From contig NZ_JBITIH010000003.1 in the NCBI RefSeq assembly GCF_044458865.1, positions 186,001 through 250,000 of the forward strand: a stretch of DNA of 64,000 bases, read 5' to 3'. The notes beneath the pieces are model-generated. The model was given only the letters and a program-made list of their open reading frames with translations, did no database searches and was not told the DNA's origin. Origin of the DNA: Micromonospora_G sp044458865 (lineage in GTDB: Bacteria > Actinomycetota > Actinomycetes > Mycobacteriales > Micromonosporaceae). Of this stretch, positions 44,165 to 52,852 are shown piece after piece (the stretch's first letter is position 1; each line of letters begins with the position of its first letter). Position numbers and translations under genes: made by a program.

Positions 44165-44206
44165 AAGGCTCCTTCCGCCCCGGATATCGGGGACAGAAGG
44201 AGCCTT
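44165..44206 (-). terminator. Terminator after moeZ
   Basis: An 11-bp outer stem (AAGGCTCCTTC and its complement) with an inner CCCCG-GATAT-CGGGG hairpin lies about 60 bases past the moeZ stop and upstream of the cyclase-fold gene. Confidence 0.75.
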
Positions 44207-44264
44207 CACCTGACGTTAGGTGCGTGGCCACTCACCACCAGTGGCGGCGGGTGTGACGCGACGA

Positions 44265-45485
44265 TCAGTACGCGGGCAGTGCCGGGTCGACCTGCTTGAT
44301 CCAGGCGAGCACCCCGCCCTGGACGTGTACGGCGTCCCGGAACCCGGCCGCCTTCAGCGCGGCGAGGGCCTCGGCCGACCGCACCCCCGACTTGCAGTGC
44401 AGCACGATCTGCCGGTCCTGCGGCAGCTTCGACAGCGCCTCACCGGAGAGGATGTCGCCCTTCGGGATCAGCGTCGACCCGGGAATACGGACGATCTCGT
44501 ACTCGGCCGGCTCCCGGACGTCGACCAGGAAGTGATCCTTCCCCGTCTCCTGCCACTCCTTCAGCTCGCTGGCGGTGATGGTGGAACCGACCACCGCGTC
44601 CTCGGCCTCGGCCGAGACGGCGCCGCAGAAGTCCTCGTAGTCCTCCAGCAGGTCGGTCACGGTCGGGTTCTCCCCGCAGAGCACACAGGACGGGTCCCTC
44701 CGGACCTTGATCTTGCGGTACTCCATCTCCAGGGCGTCGTACACGGTCAGGCGTCCGACCAGCGGCTCGCCGATCCCGGTGAGCAGCTTGATCGCCTCGG
44801 TCACCTGGATCGAACCGATCGAGGCGCAGAGCACGCCGAGCACACCACCCTCGGCGCACGAGGGGACCATGCCGGGCGGCGGCGGCTCGGGGTAGAGGCA
44901 GCGGTAGCAGGGGCCGTGCTCGGCCCAGAAGACCGACGCCTGGCCGTCGAACCGATAGATCGAACCCCAGACGTACGGCTTGCCGAGCAGGACCGCCGCG
45001 TCGTTGACCATGTACCGGGTGGCGAAGTTGTCGGTGCCGTCCAGGATCAGGTCGTACTGGCTGAAGAGCTCCCGTACGTTGTCCCGGTCCAGCGCGGTGT
45101 TGTGGATCTCCACCTTGACCAGCGGGTTGATCTCACGCACGCTCGCCGCCGCGGACTCCGCCTTCGGGCGGCCGATGTCCGACTGGCCGTGGATGATCTG
45201 GCGCTGCAGGTTGGACTCGTCGACGGTGTCGAAGTCGACGATGCCGAGCGTGCCGACGCCGGCCGCGGCCAGGTACATCAGGGCCGGCGACCCCAGGCCA
45301 CCAGCGCCCACACAGAGCACCCGGGCGTTCTTGAGTCGCTTCTGCCCCTCGACCCCCACGTCAGGGATGATCAAATGGCGGGAATAGCGACGAATCTCGT
45401 CAACGGTCAGCTCGGCGGCGGGCTCGACGAGCGGGGGCAACGACACGGTGAACTCCCCGGAATCGATAGTGGTCTGCCGCGCCAT
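44265..45485 (-). CDS. moeZ: Adenylyltransferase/sulfurtransferase MoeZ
   Basis: MoeZ adenylates and thiocarboxylates small sulphur carriers for molybdopterin, thiamine or cysteine-type pathways. The 406-residue product joins an E1-like ThiF/MoeB domain (RVLCVGAGGLGSPALMYLAA; Zn-site CYRCLYP and CVLC) with a C-terminal rhodanese domain whose active Cys is in VLHCKSGVRSAEA. Both activities look intact. The ATG (MARQTTIDSGEFTVSLPPL) was chosen by family resemblance; the frame is open to 45608. Confidence 0.93.
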   Translation of the reverse strand: MARQTTIDSGEFTVSLPPLVEPAAELTVDEIRRYSRHLIIPDVGVEGQKRLKNARVLCVGAGGLGSPALMYLAAAGVGTLGIVDFDTVDESNLQRQIIHGQSDIGRPKAESAAASVREINPLVKVEIHNTALDRDNVRELFSQYDLILDGTDNFATRYMVNDAAVLLGKPYVWGSIYRFDGQASVFWAEHGPCYRCLYPEPPPPGMVPSCAEGGVLGVLCASIGSIQVTEAIKLLTGIGEPLVGRLTVYDALEMEYRKIKVRRDPSCVLCGENPTVTDLLEDYEDFCGAVSAEAEDAVVGSTITASELKEWQETGKDHFLVDVREPAEYEIVRIPGSTLIPKGDILSGEALSKLPQDRQIVLHCKSGVRSAEALAALKAAGFRDAVHVQGGVLAWIKQVDPALPAY

Positions 45486-45618
45486 TGTCGCTCGCCAACC
45501 CGGTGATTGACCATGAGCAGGAACACCTGTCCCAGTGATCGGGTCGGGAATAGTCGCGACTCCCCGGCACCGACTGTCGGGTTCGTCACCGTCAACCGAA
45601 GCCGTCACCGTCGGAAGG

Positions 45619-46527
45619 TCAGACCGGCGGGCCCTCGTACCGCTCCCCCTCCAGGTACGGCCACGGGTTGACCGTGCACCCGTCCAGGAAGAGCGTCTGC
45701 TGCTGCATCACCGGAGCCGGCCGACCCTTGCCCGGACACTGCTCGTGCCCGTGTCCCAACTGGTGGCCCGTCTCGTGGTTGATCACGTAGAGCCGATAGT
45801 CGGCCAACGGCACCTTCAACTTCACGATGTGGTCGACGGAGAACATCCACCGGTTCAGGTTGATGATCACCTTTCCCGGGGTCCGGCAGGATGTGTACGG
45901 CTCACCATCGATGCGAATGTCGGTGCCACCGGCGGCGCACATCCGGGCCGCCGTCGCGGCCGTCGCGAGGTAGACCGTGAAGTCGTGGTTGGCGCCGTCC
46001 GGAACCCGTTGCAACCGCAACCGGCCACTGCCGGTCCAACTCCTCGGATCGCTGAGGGTCTCCTCCACCGCCTTCGCGAACGCCTGGACGTCCTGCTCCG
46101 AGCCATGCTCGGTGGCGACCCGGTACCGCTGCAACGTGCCCGCGTGACCGATCACCTTGCCAGCGCCGGTGGCGTACGCGAACGTGTTCCGACCGGATGC
46201 GGGCACCTGGACCGACTCACGCAACACCGGCGGCTGCGTCGGCTTCGCCGCGCCTGGCTGCACCGTTGGCCCTGTCGGCAGCGGTGCCAGACTCGGTGAC
46301 GGCGATCGGGTCCCGGCCGCCGTCACCGGAATCTCCGCTGAGGTCAACCGATCGACCAGCGGCGGCGCGACCAGCCCGATCAGCACCCCGGTGGCGGCCA
46401 CCAGCAACGCGCTGACGACCGCGAGCCGCCCGCGTGGAGGTCGGCGGCGCCGGGCACCCCGGTAACGATCCGAGTCGTTCGCCCTGGTGGCACCTGCTCT
46501 GGGCCGGGAACGGGAAGTGGACATCAC
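45619..46527 (-). CDS. DUF3152 metalloprotease-like membrane protein
   Basis: A 302-residue actinobacterial DUF3152 protein: a basic N-terminus, one membrane helix (about 36-57), a Pro/Ser/Thr-rich spacer and an extracytoplasmic domain. INHETGHQLGHGHEQCPGKG has the metzincin-like pattern HExGHxxGxxH, with Met in APVMQQQ as a possible Met-turn. Two further Cys pairs suggest disulphides. The substrate is unknown. It ends just past moeZ; a GTG start with Met as second codon makes two near-equal options. Confidence 0.85.
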   Translation of the reverse strand: MMSTSRSRPRAGATRANDSDRYRGARRRRPPRGRLAVVSALLVAATGVLIGLVAPPLVDRLTSAEIPVTAAGTRSPSPSLAPLPTGPTVQPGAAKPTQPPVLRESVQVPASGRNTFAYATGAGKVIGHAGTLQRYRVATEHGSEQDVQAFAKAVEETLSDPRSWTGSGRLRLQRVPDGANHDFTVYLATAATAARMCAAGGTDIRIDGEPYTSCRTPGKVIINLNRWMFSVDHIVKLKVPLADYRLYVINHETGHQLGHGHEQCPGKGRPAPVMQQQTLFLDGCTVNPWPYLEGERYEGPPV

Positions 46528-46542
46528 CGACAGCGTGCCATG

Positions 46543-47547
46543 TCACGGTCGGTGGCGCAGCCTCCCTGTCCCATCCAGCAACGCCGACCTCTCGTCCGGC
46601 AACACGGACGTCTCATCCAGCAACGCCGACACGGCTCGGGCGACCATGCGCGGAACCTCCAACTGCGCCACATGGCCGACCCCGTCGAGCATGAGCAGCC
46701 GACTGTCCGGAATCACCCGTGCCACCTGGGGCGCCACCCGGATGTCGACCAGCCGGTCGTGCCTACCGCCGACCACCAACGTCGGTGCGGTGACCAGCCG
46801 GGCGATCCGCCAGAGTGACCCGGCCCCGGGCAGGTACGCCCGCACGAAACTGCTCACCAGGCCGCGCAGCGTACGCAGGTAGGCGGCGGCGTAATGGTCG
46901 GCGGTGTAACGGACCCGGATCTCCTCGACCGCCTCCCGCCGCCGCTGGTCGTTGATCCGGGACATGTCCGCGACACAGGCCGACAGGACCTGCAACGCCA
47001 TCTCCTCCGGCTCGATCTGGGTCAACCGGCGGTACGCGAGCCGCTCCGCCAACGGGACCGCCAACAGCGGCAGCATCCGGCCCTGCAGCGACCGGCGCGG
47101 ATCGAGGAAGGGCATCGCCGGTGAGATCAGGGTGAGGGTACGCACCAGATCGGGTCGGAGTCCGGCCACCCGGACCGAGACCGCGCCGCCGAGCGAGTTG
47201 CCGAACAGGTGCACCGGCCCCCGGTCGGCGTACTCCAGGTAACGGATCACCCGATCGGCGAAGGCGGGCACGGTGTAGCTGCGACCCGGTTCGCTGAAGC
47301 CGAACCCGGGCAGGTCGATCGCCTCACCATGAAGCCGGTCGGCGAGCAGACCGGCCAGGTCGGTCCAGTTCTGCCCCGAGCCGCCGAGCCCGTGCACGTA
47401 CAGCGCGGGTTCGGCGTCCGCCCCGGTGGCGGGGGTCTCCCGGATGTAGGTCACCAGGCCGTCGAGCAGCACCGGCCGACCCGGCCAGGGCGGTGGGCAA
47501 CCGCCCTGGCGGAACAGTTCATCCGCCCCGAGCGACGCGCGCTTCAT
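46543..47547 (-). CDS. Alpha/beta hydrolase
   Basis: A 334-residue alpha/beta-hydrolase. The oxyanion region reads ALYVHGLGGSGQNW, the nucleophile elbow LFGNSLGGAVSVR (Ser), the acid probably Asp in VVGGRHDRLVD, and the His in LDGVGHVAQLE. The substrate is not predictable. The C-terminus carries three degenerate seven-residue repeats encoded by 21-bp DNA repeats. It lies directly upstream of the DUF3152 gene in the same direction. Confidence 0.9.
   Translation of the reverse strand: MKRASLGADELFRQGGCPPPWPGRPVLLDGLVTYIRETPATGADAEPALYVHGLGGSGQNWTDLAGLLADRLHGEAIDLPGFGFSEPGRSYTVPAFADRVIRYLEYADRGPVHLFGNSLGGAVSVRVAGLRPDLVRTLTLISPAMPFLDPRRSLQGRMLPLLAVPLAERLAYRRLTQIEPEEMALQVLSACVADMSRINDQRRREAVEEIRVRYTADHYAAAYLRTLRGLVSSFVRAYLPGAGSLWRIARLVTAPTLVVGGRHDRLVDIRVAPQVARVIPDSRLLMLDGVGHVAQLEVPRMVARAVSALLDETSVLPDERSALLDGTGRLRHRP
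46570..46632. repeat. Three tandem 21-bp repeats in a coding tail
   Basis: Units begin at 46570, 46591 and 46612 (for example CCCATCCAGCAACGCCGACCT). They encode near-repeated heptapeptides (SALLDET, SVLPDER, SALLDGT) at the hydrolase C-terminus. The sequence shows recent, still visible duplication. Confidence 0.75.
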
Positions 47548-47594
47548 AGTCCAAGTGTGACGCTCATCCCGACTACCCGGCGACTTTCCATCGA

Positions 47595-50500
47595 TCAGAC
47601 AAGCAGCGCCTCAAGCCGTCGGTTGACCGCCGCCAGGGTGGCCCGGACAACCGCCTGGCGCGGGTCACCGGCGACCAGGGCCGAGCCGGCGAGCTGCTCC
47701 ACCCAGCCGTCGCAGACCAGCAGCACCACCACGGTCGCCACCTCGCAGCTACCGAACGGGACCACCGCCGCGTGTTCGACGAAACACCGGCCCATCTCGG
47801 TCACCCGGGCCGACGAGTCCAACAGTTCGTCGATCGCGACCGCGGCGGCGACCGCGCAGAGCCGCAGCACGTACCCGTCGACGGCCGGTCCGGTGGAGAG
47901 CCCGTTGGCCCGTTGGGTACCGGCGGCAAGCCGTACCTCGACCGTCGCCTCCAGGCCGAAGGTGCTGACCTGGACGTGGTCCAGGATCACCCGGGGGCCG
48001 GGCGGGCCGCCCGGATTGAGCGGCCGGGACGGTGCCGTCTCGGTCGTCGTCGGTTGACCGCCGGAGTACGAGGCACCGGCCGTGACCGGGCTTCCGGTCG
48101 CCATCCCGGAGCTGTTGGCGACAGCGACATTGCCGCCGGCACCGGGGCCGGCACTCCGGTCGTCGACAACGGCCCGGCCCTGGTGGACGGGGCGACGTCG
48201 GCGGGCCGTCTCGTCCGGCGCCTCGTCGGCCGCTCGACGGCCCTCGGCCTGACCCGAGCCGGACGGTCCGGACACCGGCACCCCGGAGACCGGCATCCCC
48301 GACACCGGCACGCCGGAGACTGGGTCACCGGGCACGCCACCAGGAACCGGGGTGCCGGGCAGCATCTCCCCGGGAACCGGGGTTCCGGGGAGCTTCGGCG
48401 CCGCGGCCAGGCCCATCCGGTCCTGGAGCAGCCGCGCCACCTGACGACTCACCTCGGCCGGGTCGGCCCCGTCGGCCAGATCCAACCGGAGGCTGTGCGC
48501 ACCGGCCGGGGTCGTACGCAGCGACGCGTCGCGTACGCCGGGCACACCCCGGACAGCGGCAAGGATGGCCTTGACGTCGAAGCCCTCGGGACGGTCCCGG
48601 AGTTGGCTCGGTGCGTCGTCCCGGCGCAGGTGGGTCGCGATCCGGGCGAGTTCCGGTGTCTCGGCCGACGGCTCACCGGCAACCGGTTCCAGCATGGTGG
48701 GGACGTCCGGCTCGGCCGGAACCCGCTGCGGCAGCGCCTCCGGCCCCGGGTCGACGGGGCGGATCGGCGTACCGGGGTCGACCGGTCCCGGGGCCGATGC
48801 CACGGGGTGCCTCGGGTACGGCGACGCCCATGGCCGTTCGGGGCCGTCCGCGTGGCCCGGCGCTCCGCTGACCGGGACGGGCTCCCCGGGCTCGCCGGGG
48901 ACGGGGTAGCCGGTCGGCTCGGTCCCACTGCCCGGGCCGTAGCCCGGGTGGGTGCCGGCGCCGCTCGGCGGGCCATAGTCCGGCTGGGGCTCCGTCCCTG
49001 ACCCCGGGCCGTAACCCGGGTTCGGTTCGTAGCCCGGGTTCGGGCCGTAACCGGGGTTCGGTTCGTAGCCCGGGGCCGGGCCGTAACCGGGGTTCGGTCC
49101 GTAACCGGGGTTCGATTCGTAGCCTGGAGCCGGGCCGTAACCCGGGTTCGATTCGTAGCCGGACCCCGGGCCCGGCTCTGCCGGCCAGTCGGCGGGGTCG
49201 TCCCGGCGGGCCCTGCGGGCCTCGGGCTCCGGGGACGCGGACGCCCACGGCGGTGCCCAGTTCGCCGCCCACCCGGGCCGCGTCTGCTCGGCCCCGGGCT
49301 CGGGTTCGTTCGCCGCGCGGGGCCACTCGGACCGGCTGTCGGCGACGGCCGGTGGTTCCGCATCGGAACGGGACCAGTTCGGGGCGCCGGGGCCGCTGTT
49401 GCCGGCGTTCACCTCGGCGTCGGCGTCATTGCGCACCCAGGACGCGGCGGCGGACTGCAGGCCGTTGCCAGAGCGGGCCCAGGCCGGACGGGCCTGCTCG
49501 GCGCCCTCCGTACCGCTGTCGGACCGGGCCCAGGCCGGACGGGCCGGTTCGCCACCGGTCGGCGCGCTGTCGGCCCGGCCCCAGGACGACCGGGTGGAGG
49601 CACCGGCCTCGGGTCCGACCCCCGACCGGGAGGACCACTCGGGTCCGCCGGCGTCGGCCGGACCATTGGCCCGGGTCCAGACACTTTCCGCGCCGGAACT
49701 CGACCGGGCCCAGGCCGGACGCGCGGGCGGGGCGTCGTGGGCGGACCGGTTCGCCCGGTCGCCGTGCTCCGCCCGCTCTCCCCCGAAGTGATCGCGGTCG
49801 GCCGAGGATTTCCGGTCCGACTCGTTCGGCTCGCTGGGAGCGCGGATGCTCCGCTTCGGTGGCACCAGGTCGTAGTTCGGTACGGCACGCAGATTGCGGA
49901 CAGGTTCCGCCGGGTTCGGTACGCCACCGGCGGCGCTCTGCTGTCCGGCGGGCGGCGCGGAGGCTGGCGCGTTCGCCTCCCGCCACCTCGACTCCCGCTC
50001 GGTGTCGCCCGCCGCGTCGGCGCTCGACTCCGGACCGGTCGCCTGGCCGGCCGAGGTCGGCCCGGCACCGCTGGTGGGGGCGTCGCCGAAGGCGTACCGA
50101 GCCGCTTCGGCGGCTTCCGCAGATTCCGCCGTGGCGGGCGCCGCCGGTCGCTCGGAACGGCCGAGGGGCCGTTCCGGTCCCTGGGCCGAGCGGTCGGAGG
50201 CGCCGGCCGAGCGGTCGGCGTCGAGTTGCTCGGGCGCGGACGGGGGACGCGGCGCCGGTACGGCGATCCGCTCCGCTCCGAAGTCGTCGGGCTCGTCCTG
50301 GTACGGGTAGGGCGGCGCACTGGCCGGCGCCCGGTACGGCGGCGCCGACGGGTCCGGGTAGTGCCGCTCGCCGTACGAGGCGCCGTTGGTCGGCTGCCCC
50401 GACTCGCGGGGTCCACCGCCGCCGGCCGGCGGGTCGACGTACCGCCCCTCGGGGTCACCTGCCCACGACGGCGGGGCCGGCGGCTGGCGCCACTGCGGCC

Positions 50501-50657
50501 GTGACTCAGAGCCGCCATCGACCGGCTTGGCCGCGTGGGGCCAGCCGGAATCGGCCGCCGCCCAACCATTGGCCGGCCGGGCCAGGTCACCGTGCGGACC
50601 TGCCCCGTTGCCGTTCTCGCCGGGTGCGGCGGCCCCGGGTTGCCCTGTTTCGTCCAC
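47595..50657 (-). CDS. Large, mostly disordered repeat protein
   Basis: A 1020-residue protein I cannot name. The first ~690 residues are low-complexity Pro/Gly/Ala/Ser-rich, with PAWARSxSG-type repeats (about 310-410) and GYGPxPGYExNP repeats (about 495-560). Two ordered parts follow: FDVKAILAAVRGVPGVRDAS to LQDRMGL (about 715-780), and a C-terminal domain (about 890-1020, from VILDHVQVSTFGLEATVEVR to RRLEALLV). No signal peptide or membrane helix, so probably cytoplasmic. A good AAGGAG site precedes the GTG. Similar Pro-rich proteins act as scaffolds; here that is only a guess. Confidence 0.75.
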   Translation of the reverse strand: MDETGQPGAAAPGENGNGAGPHGDLARPANGWAAADSGWPHAAKPVDGGSESRPQWRQPPAPPSWAGDPEGRYVDPPAGGGGPRESGQPTNGASYGERHYPDPSAPPYRAPASAPPYPYQDEPDDFGAERIAVPAPRPPSAPEQLDADRSAGASDRSAQGPERPLGRSERPAAPATAESAEAAEAARYAFGDAPTSGAGPTSAGQATGPESSADAAGDTERESRWREANAPASAPPAGQQSAAGGVPNPAEPVRNLRAVPNYDLVPPKRSIRAPSEPNESDRKSSADRDHFGGERAEHGDRANRSAHDAPPARPAWARSSSGAESVWTRANGPADAGGPEWSSRSGVGPEAGASTRSSWGRADSAPTGGEPARPAWARSDSGTEGAEQARPAWARSGNGLQSAAASWVRNDADAEVNAGNSGPGAPNWSRSDAEPPAVADSRSEWPRAANEPEPGAEQTRPGWAANWAPPWASASPEPEARRARRDDPADWPAEPGPGSGYESNPGYGPAPGYESNPGYGPNPGYGPAPGYEPNPGYGPNPGYEPNPGYGPGSGTEPQPDYGPPSGAGTHPGYGPGSGTEPTGYPVPGEPGEPVPVSGAPGHADGPERPWASPYPRHPVASAPGPVDPGTPIRPVDPGPEALPQRVPAEPDVPTMLEPVAGEPSAETPELARIATHLRRDDAPSQLRDRPEGFDVKAILAAVRGVPGVRDASLRTTPAGAHSLRLDLADGADPAEVSRQVARLLQDRMGLAAAPKLPGTPVPGEMLPGTPVPGGVPGDPVSGVPVSGMPVSGVPVSGPSGSGQAEGRRAADEAPDETARRRRPVHQGRAVVDDRSAGPGAGGNVAVANSSGMATGSPVTAGASYSGGQPTTTETAPSRPLNPGGPPGPRVILDHVQVSTFGLEATVEVRLAAGTQRANGLSTGPAVDGYVLRLCAVAAAVAIDELLDSSARVTEMGRCFVEHAAVVPFGSCEVATVVVLLVCDGWVEQLAGSALVAGDPRQAVVRATLAAVNRRLEALLV
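49003..49165. repeat. Short-period tandem repeat (GYGPNP-type codons)
   Basis: About 160 bases of imperfect 18-base units built from GGGTTCGG, CCGTAACC and CGTAGCC blocks, encoding GYGPNP, GYEPNP or GYGPAP. Such DNA is prone to slippage, so copy number may vary between strains or be mis-assembled. Confidence 0.85.
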
Positions 50658-50807
50658 CGTGCGCTCCTTGGTCGCCCACGCTGAGGCTACCGTGTGGCGA
50701 CAGTGGCGATAAGTTACAGCGGTGGGCTAATTCAGCGGTACGACGTGACACGTCGATCCGTTCTGATTGAGATCTATGGTTGTGCGACGCGAGACCCGGA
50801 GGTACCC

Positions 50808-51470
50808 ATGACCGCTGCTGCGGAGAACGGTGCGCAGACAGCAGGCCGACCTACCCGTCTGCCCCGCTCGGCCCGGCGCAAGCAACTGCTGGCCGCCGCC
50901 CAGGAGGTGTTCGTCGCGCAGGGTTACCACTCGGCGGCGATGGACGACATCGCCGAGCGGGCCGGTGTCTCCAAGCCGGTGCTCTATCAGCACTTCCCGG
51001 GCAAGCTGGAGCTCTATCTGGCCCTCCTGGACACGCACGCCGACGCGATCGTCGCCAGCGTCCGGGACGCGATGGCGTCCACCACCGACAACAAGGAGCG
51101 GGTCAGCGCGGCCGTACGGGCGTACTTCGACTTCGTCGACCACAAGAGTGAGGCGTTCCGGCTGGTCTTCGAGTCGGACCTGCGTAACGAGCCGGCGGTC
51201 CGGGAGCGGGTCGAACGGGTCGAGCAGGGTTGTATCGCGGCGATCACCGACACGATCATCTCCACCACCGGTGTCCACCGGGCGCGGGCCGAACTGCTCG
51301 CCTCGGGTCTGGTTGGCGCGGCGGAGACGGCGGCGCAGTTCTGGTTGGCCGCCGGCCGTCAGGTGCCGAAGTCCGAGGCGGAGGCGCTGCTCGCCGCCCT
51401 CACCTGGCGCGGCATCGCCAGCTTCCCTCTTCAGGGGGAGTCGGCCCCACCGCTAGGCGAGTCGGCCTGA
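50808..51470 (+). CDS. TetR-family transcriptional regulator
   Basis: A 220-residue one-domain repressor with a classic TetR helix-turn-helix (about 20-68): RKQLLAAAQEVFVAQGYHSA, then MDDIAERAGVSKPVLYQHFP. The ligand domain ends in a Pro/Gly tail. GGAGGTACCC lies before the ATG. It is divergent from the 1020-residue gene and may control it or itself; the ligand is unknown. The next gene (DUF3107) is 65 bases downstream. Confidence 0.95.
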   Translation: MTAAAENGAQTAGRPTRLPRSARRKQLLAAAQEVFVAQGYHSAAMDDIAERAGVSKPVLYQHFPGKLELYLALLDTHADAIVASVRDAMASTTDNKERVSAAVRAYFDFVDHKSEAFRLVFESDLRNEPAVRERVERVEQGCIAAITDTIISTTGVHRARAELLASGLVGAAETAAQFWLAAGRQVPKSEAEALLAALTWRGIASFPLQGESAPPLGESA

Positions 51471-51535
51471 CAGATACCTCCGCTCATCGGATAGCCTTCG
51501 CAACGGCGAAGTTTCGCCCCGGATGAGGAGGTCCC

Positions 51536-51760
51536 GTGGAGGTCAAGATCGGCGTGCAGTACGCGCCGCGCGAGTTGGTGCTGGAGAGCGCGCAGACGCC
51601 GGCCGAGATCGAGCAGATCGTGACCGACGCCATCGCCAACGACGGCACCCTGTCCCTGACCGACGAGAAGGGCCGCCGGATCATCGTTCCGGTGACCAAG
51701 GTCGCCTACGTGGAGATCGCCGAGGCGTCCCCCCGGGCCGTCGGTTTCGTCGCCCGCTGA
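51536..51760 (+). CDS. DUF3107 protein
   Basis: A 74-residue actinobacterial DUF3107 protein (MEVKIGVQYAPRELVLESAQ ... VPVTKVAYVEIAEASPRAVG FVAR). A small alpha/beta fold with no known activity. Strong GAGGAGG site before a GTG start. Its conserved neighbours in actinobacteria, a ferritin-like protein and a DEAD-box helicase, are also present here. Confidence 0.93.
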   Translation: MEVKIGVQYAPRELVLESAQTPAEIEQIVTDAIANDGTLSLTDEKGRRIIVPVTKVAYVEIAEASPRAVGFVAR

Positions 51761-51821
51761 GCTGATGTAGTCCGGTGGCCGGCCTTCCGCCGGTCACCGG
51801 CGGATCCGGCACGGCCAACGT

Positions 51822-52541
51822 TCAGTTGTTCAGTCCGACCGCCGCCATCCGCGCGGTGTGCGCGGCGGTCAGCCGCCGCAGGAGCCCGGATACGCCCACG
51901 TCATCGCCGGTTCGCGCGGTGATCAGCGCGGTCAGTCCGACCCGCTCGCCGGCGAGCCGCCCGGCCTGTGACAGACCCTCACCCACCAGCCGCCGGGCCC
52001 ACATGGAGAGCCGGTTGGCGACCTTCGGGTCGGCGGCTATCGCGGCCCGAATCTCGGCGCCGGCGAACTCGTCGTACCGCGAGTCGTGCAGCACCTCCAG
52101 CACCAGTCGCCGGTCCGGTTCGCGCAGCGCCGCCGCGATCTCGCGGAGGAAGTCGTCGGCGATGGCGTCCCCGACGTACGCCTTGGTCACCGCTTCCAGC
52201 CAGTCCCTGGGTTCGGTCGAGTCGTGGTACCCCTGTAGTGCGGCGGCGTACGCGGCCATGGCGTCGCCGGGTGCCACGCCGAGTTCGGTGAGGCGGTCGG
52301 CGATCCGGCGGTAGCTTGCCATCTCCAGTGCCGCCATCTCGCTCAACATCGCGCGACGGCGCAGGTCCGGGGCGAGCCGGGCGTCGGCGGCCATCCGGTC
52401 GAAGGCGGCCAGTTCGCCGTACGCCACCAGTCCGAGCAGGTCCGCCACCGGCGCGACGGTCAGGCCGGTGACAGAACCGGACACCGGACAGGAGACGGGC
52501 ACGACGGGGACGGGCGGCACGGTTTCCGACGAGCCAGACAC
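51822..52541 (-). CDS. Ferritin-like fold protein (MiaE-like)
   Basis: A 239-residue helical protein with a ferritin-like four-helix bundle. Glu/His metal-ligand patterns appear as AMLSEMAALEMASYRRIADR and VLEVLHDSRYDEFAGAEIRA. The family is annotated as MiaE-like tRNA hydroxylase fold, but its reaction in actinobacteria is not established. A Pro/Val-rich N-terminal ~30 residues precedes the bundle. It is convergent with DUF3107 and divergent from the helicase. Confidence 0.8.
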   Translation of the reverse strand: MSGSSETVPPVPVVPVSCPVSGSVTGLTVAPVADLLGLVAYGELAAFDRMAADARLAPDLRRRAMLSEMAALEMASYRRIADRLTELGVAPGDAMAAYAAALQGYHDSTEPRDWLEAVTKAYVGDAIADDFLREIAAALREPDRRLVLEVLHDSRYDEFAGAEIRAAIAADPKVANRLSMWARRLVGEGLSQAGRLAGERVGLTALITARTGDDVGVSGLLRRLTAAHTARMAAVGLNN

Positions 52542-52664
52542 GATCGCAGGTTACCGCTCCAACCGGTACCCGGTGACGACGGGAGCTACGGACCGTCAAC
52601 GAACGGGTGATCGACACCACATCCCTTCACCCCGGTCAACCCCGGTTCAGACGGAGTAGGGGCG

Positions 52665-52852
52665 ACATTTGCCCGGCTCAGGTAACATGGAGCAGTTGCC
52701 GTAGGTCTCGAGAGCCTCGAATTCCTTCCTACGGCGCGCGTGCGGCCCGGTTCTGCCCGGCACTCTGCCGAGAACCGTGTGGCCCGCGCCAAACCGAAAC
52801 AGCGCCCTAGGGACCAACGGGGCGCACCACGAGAGGGCACCCCCACAACCAC
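52665..52852 (+). ncRNA. Structured leader of the DEAD-box helicase (candidate)
   Basis: The 310-base divergent gap holds two strong hairpins near the helicase: CCGTAGG (52699-52705) with CCTACGG (52728-52734) enclosing TCGAG-AGC-CTCGA, and CGGTTCT (52748-52754) with AGAACCG (52771-52777). Long structured leaders are known for cold-shock helicases in other bacteria. The start codon lacks a close ribosome site, which fits control by structure. Ends are guessed. Confidence 0.45.

Noticed and set aside
49003..49165. CRISPR-like array
   Set aside because: Units are 18 bases without spacers, in frame with a Pro/Gly-rich protein; no cas genes.
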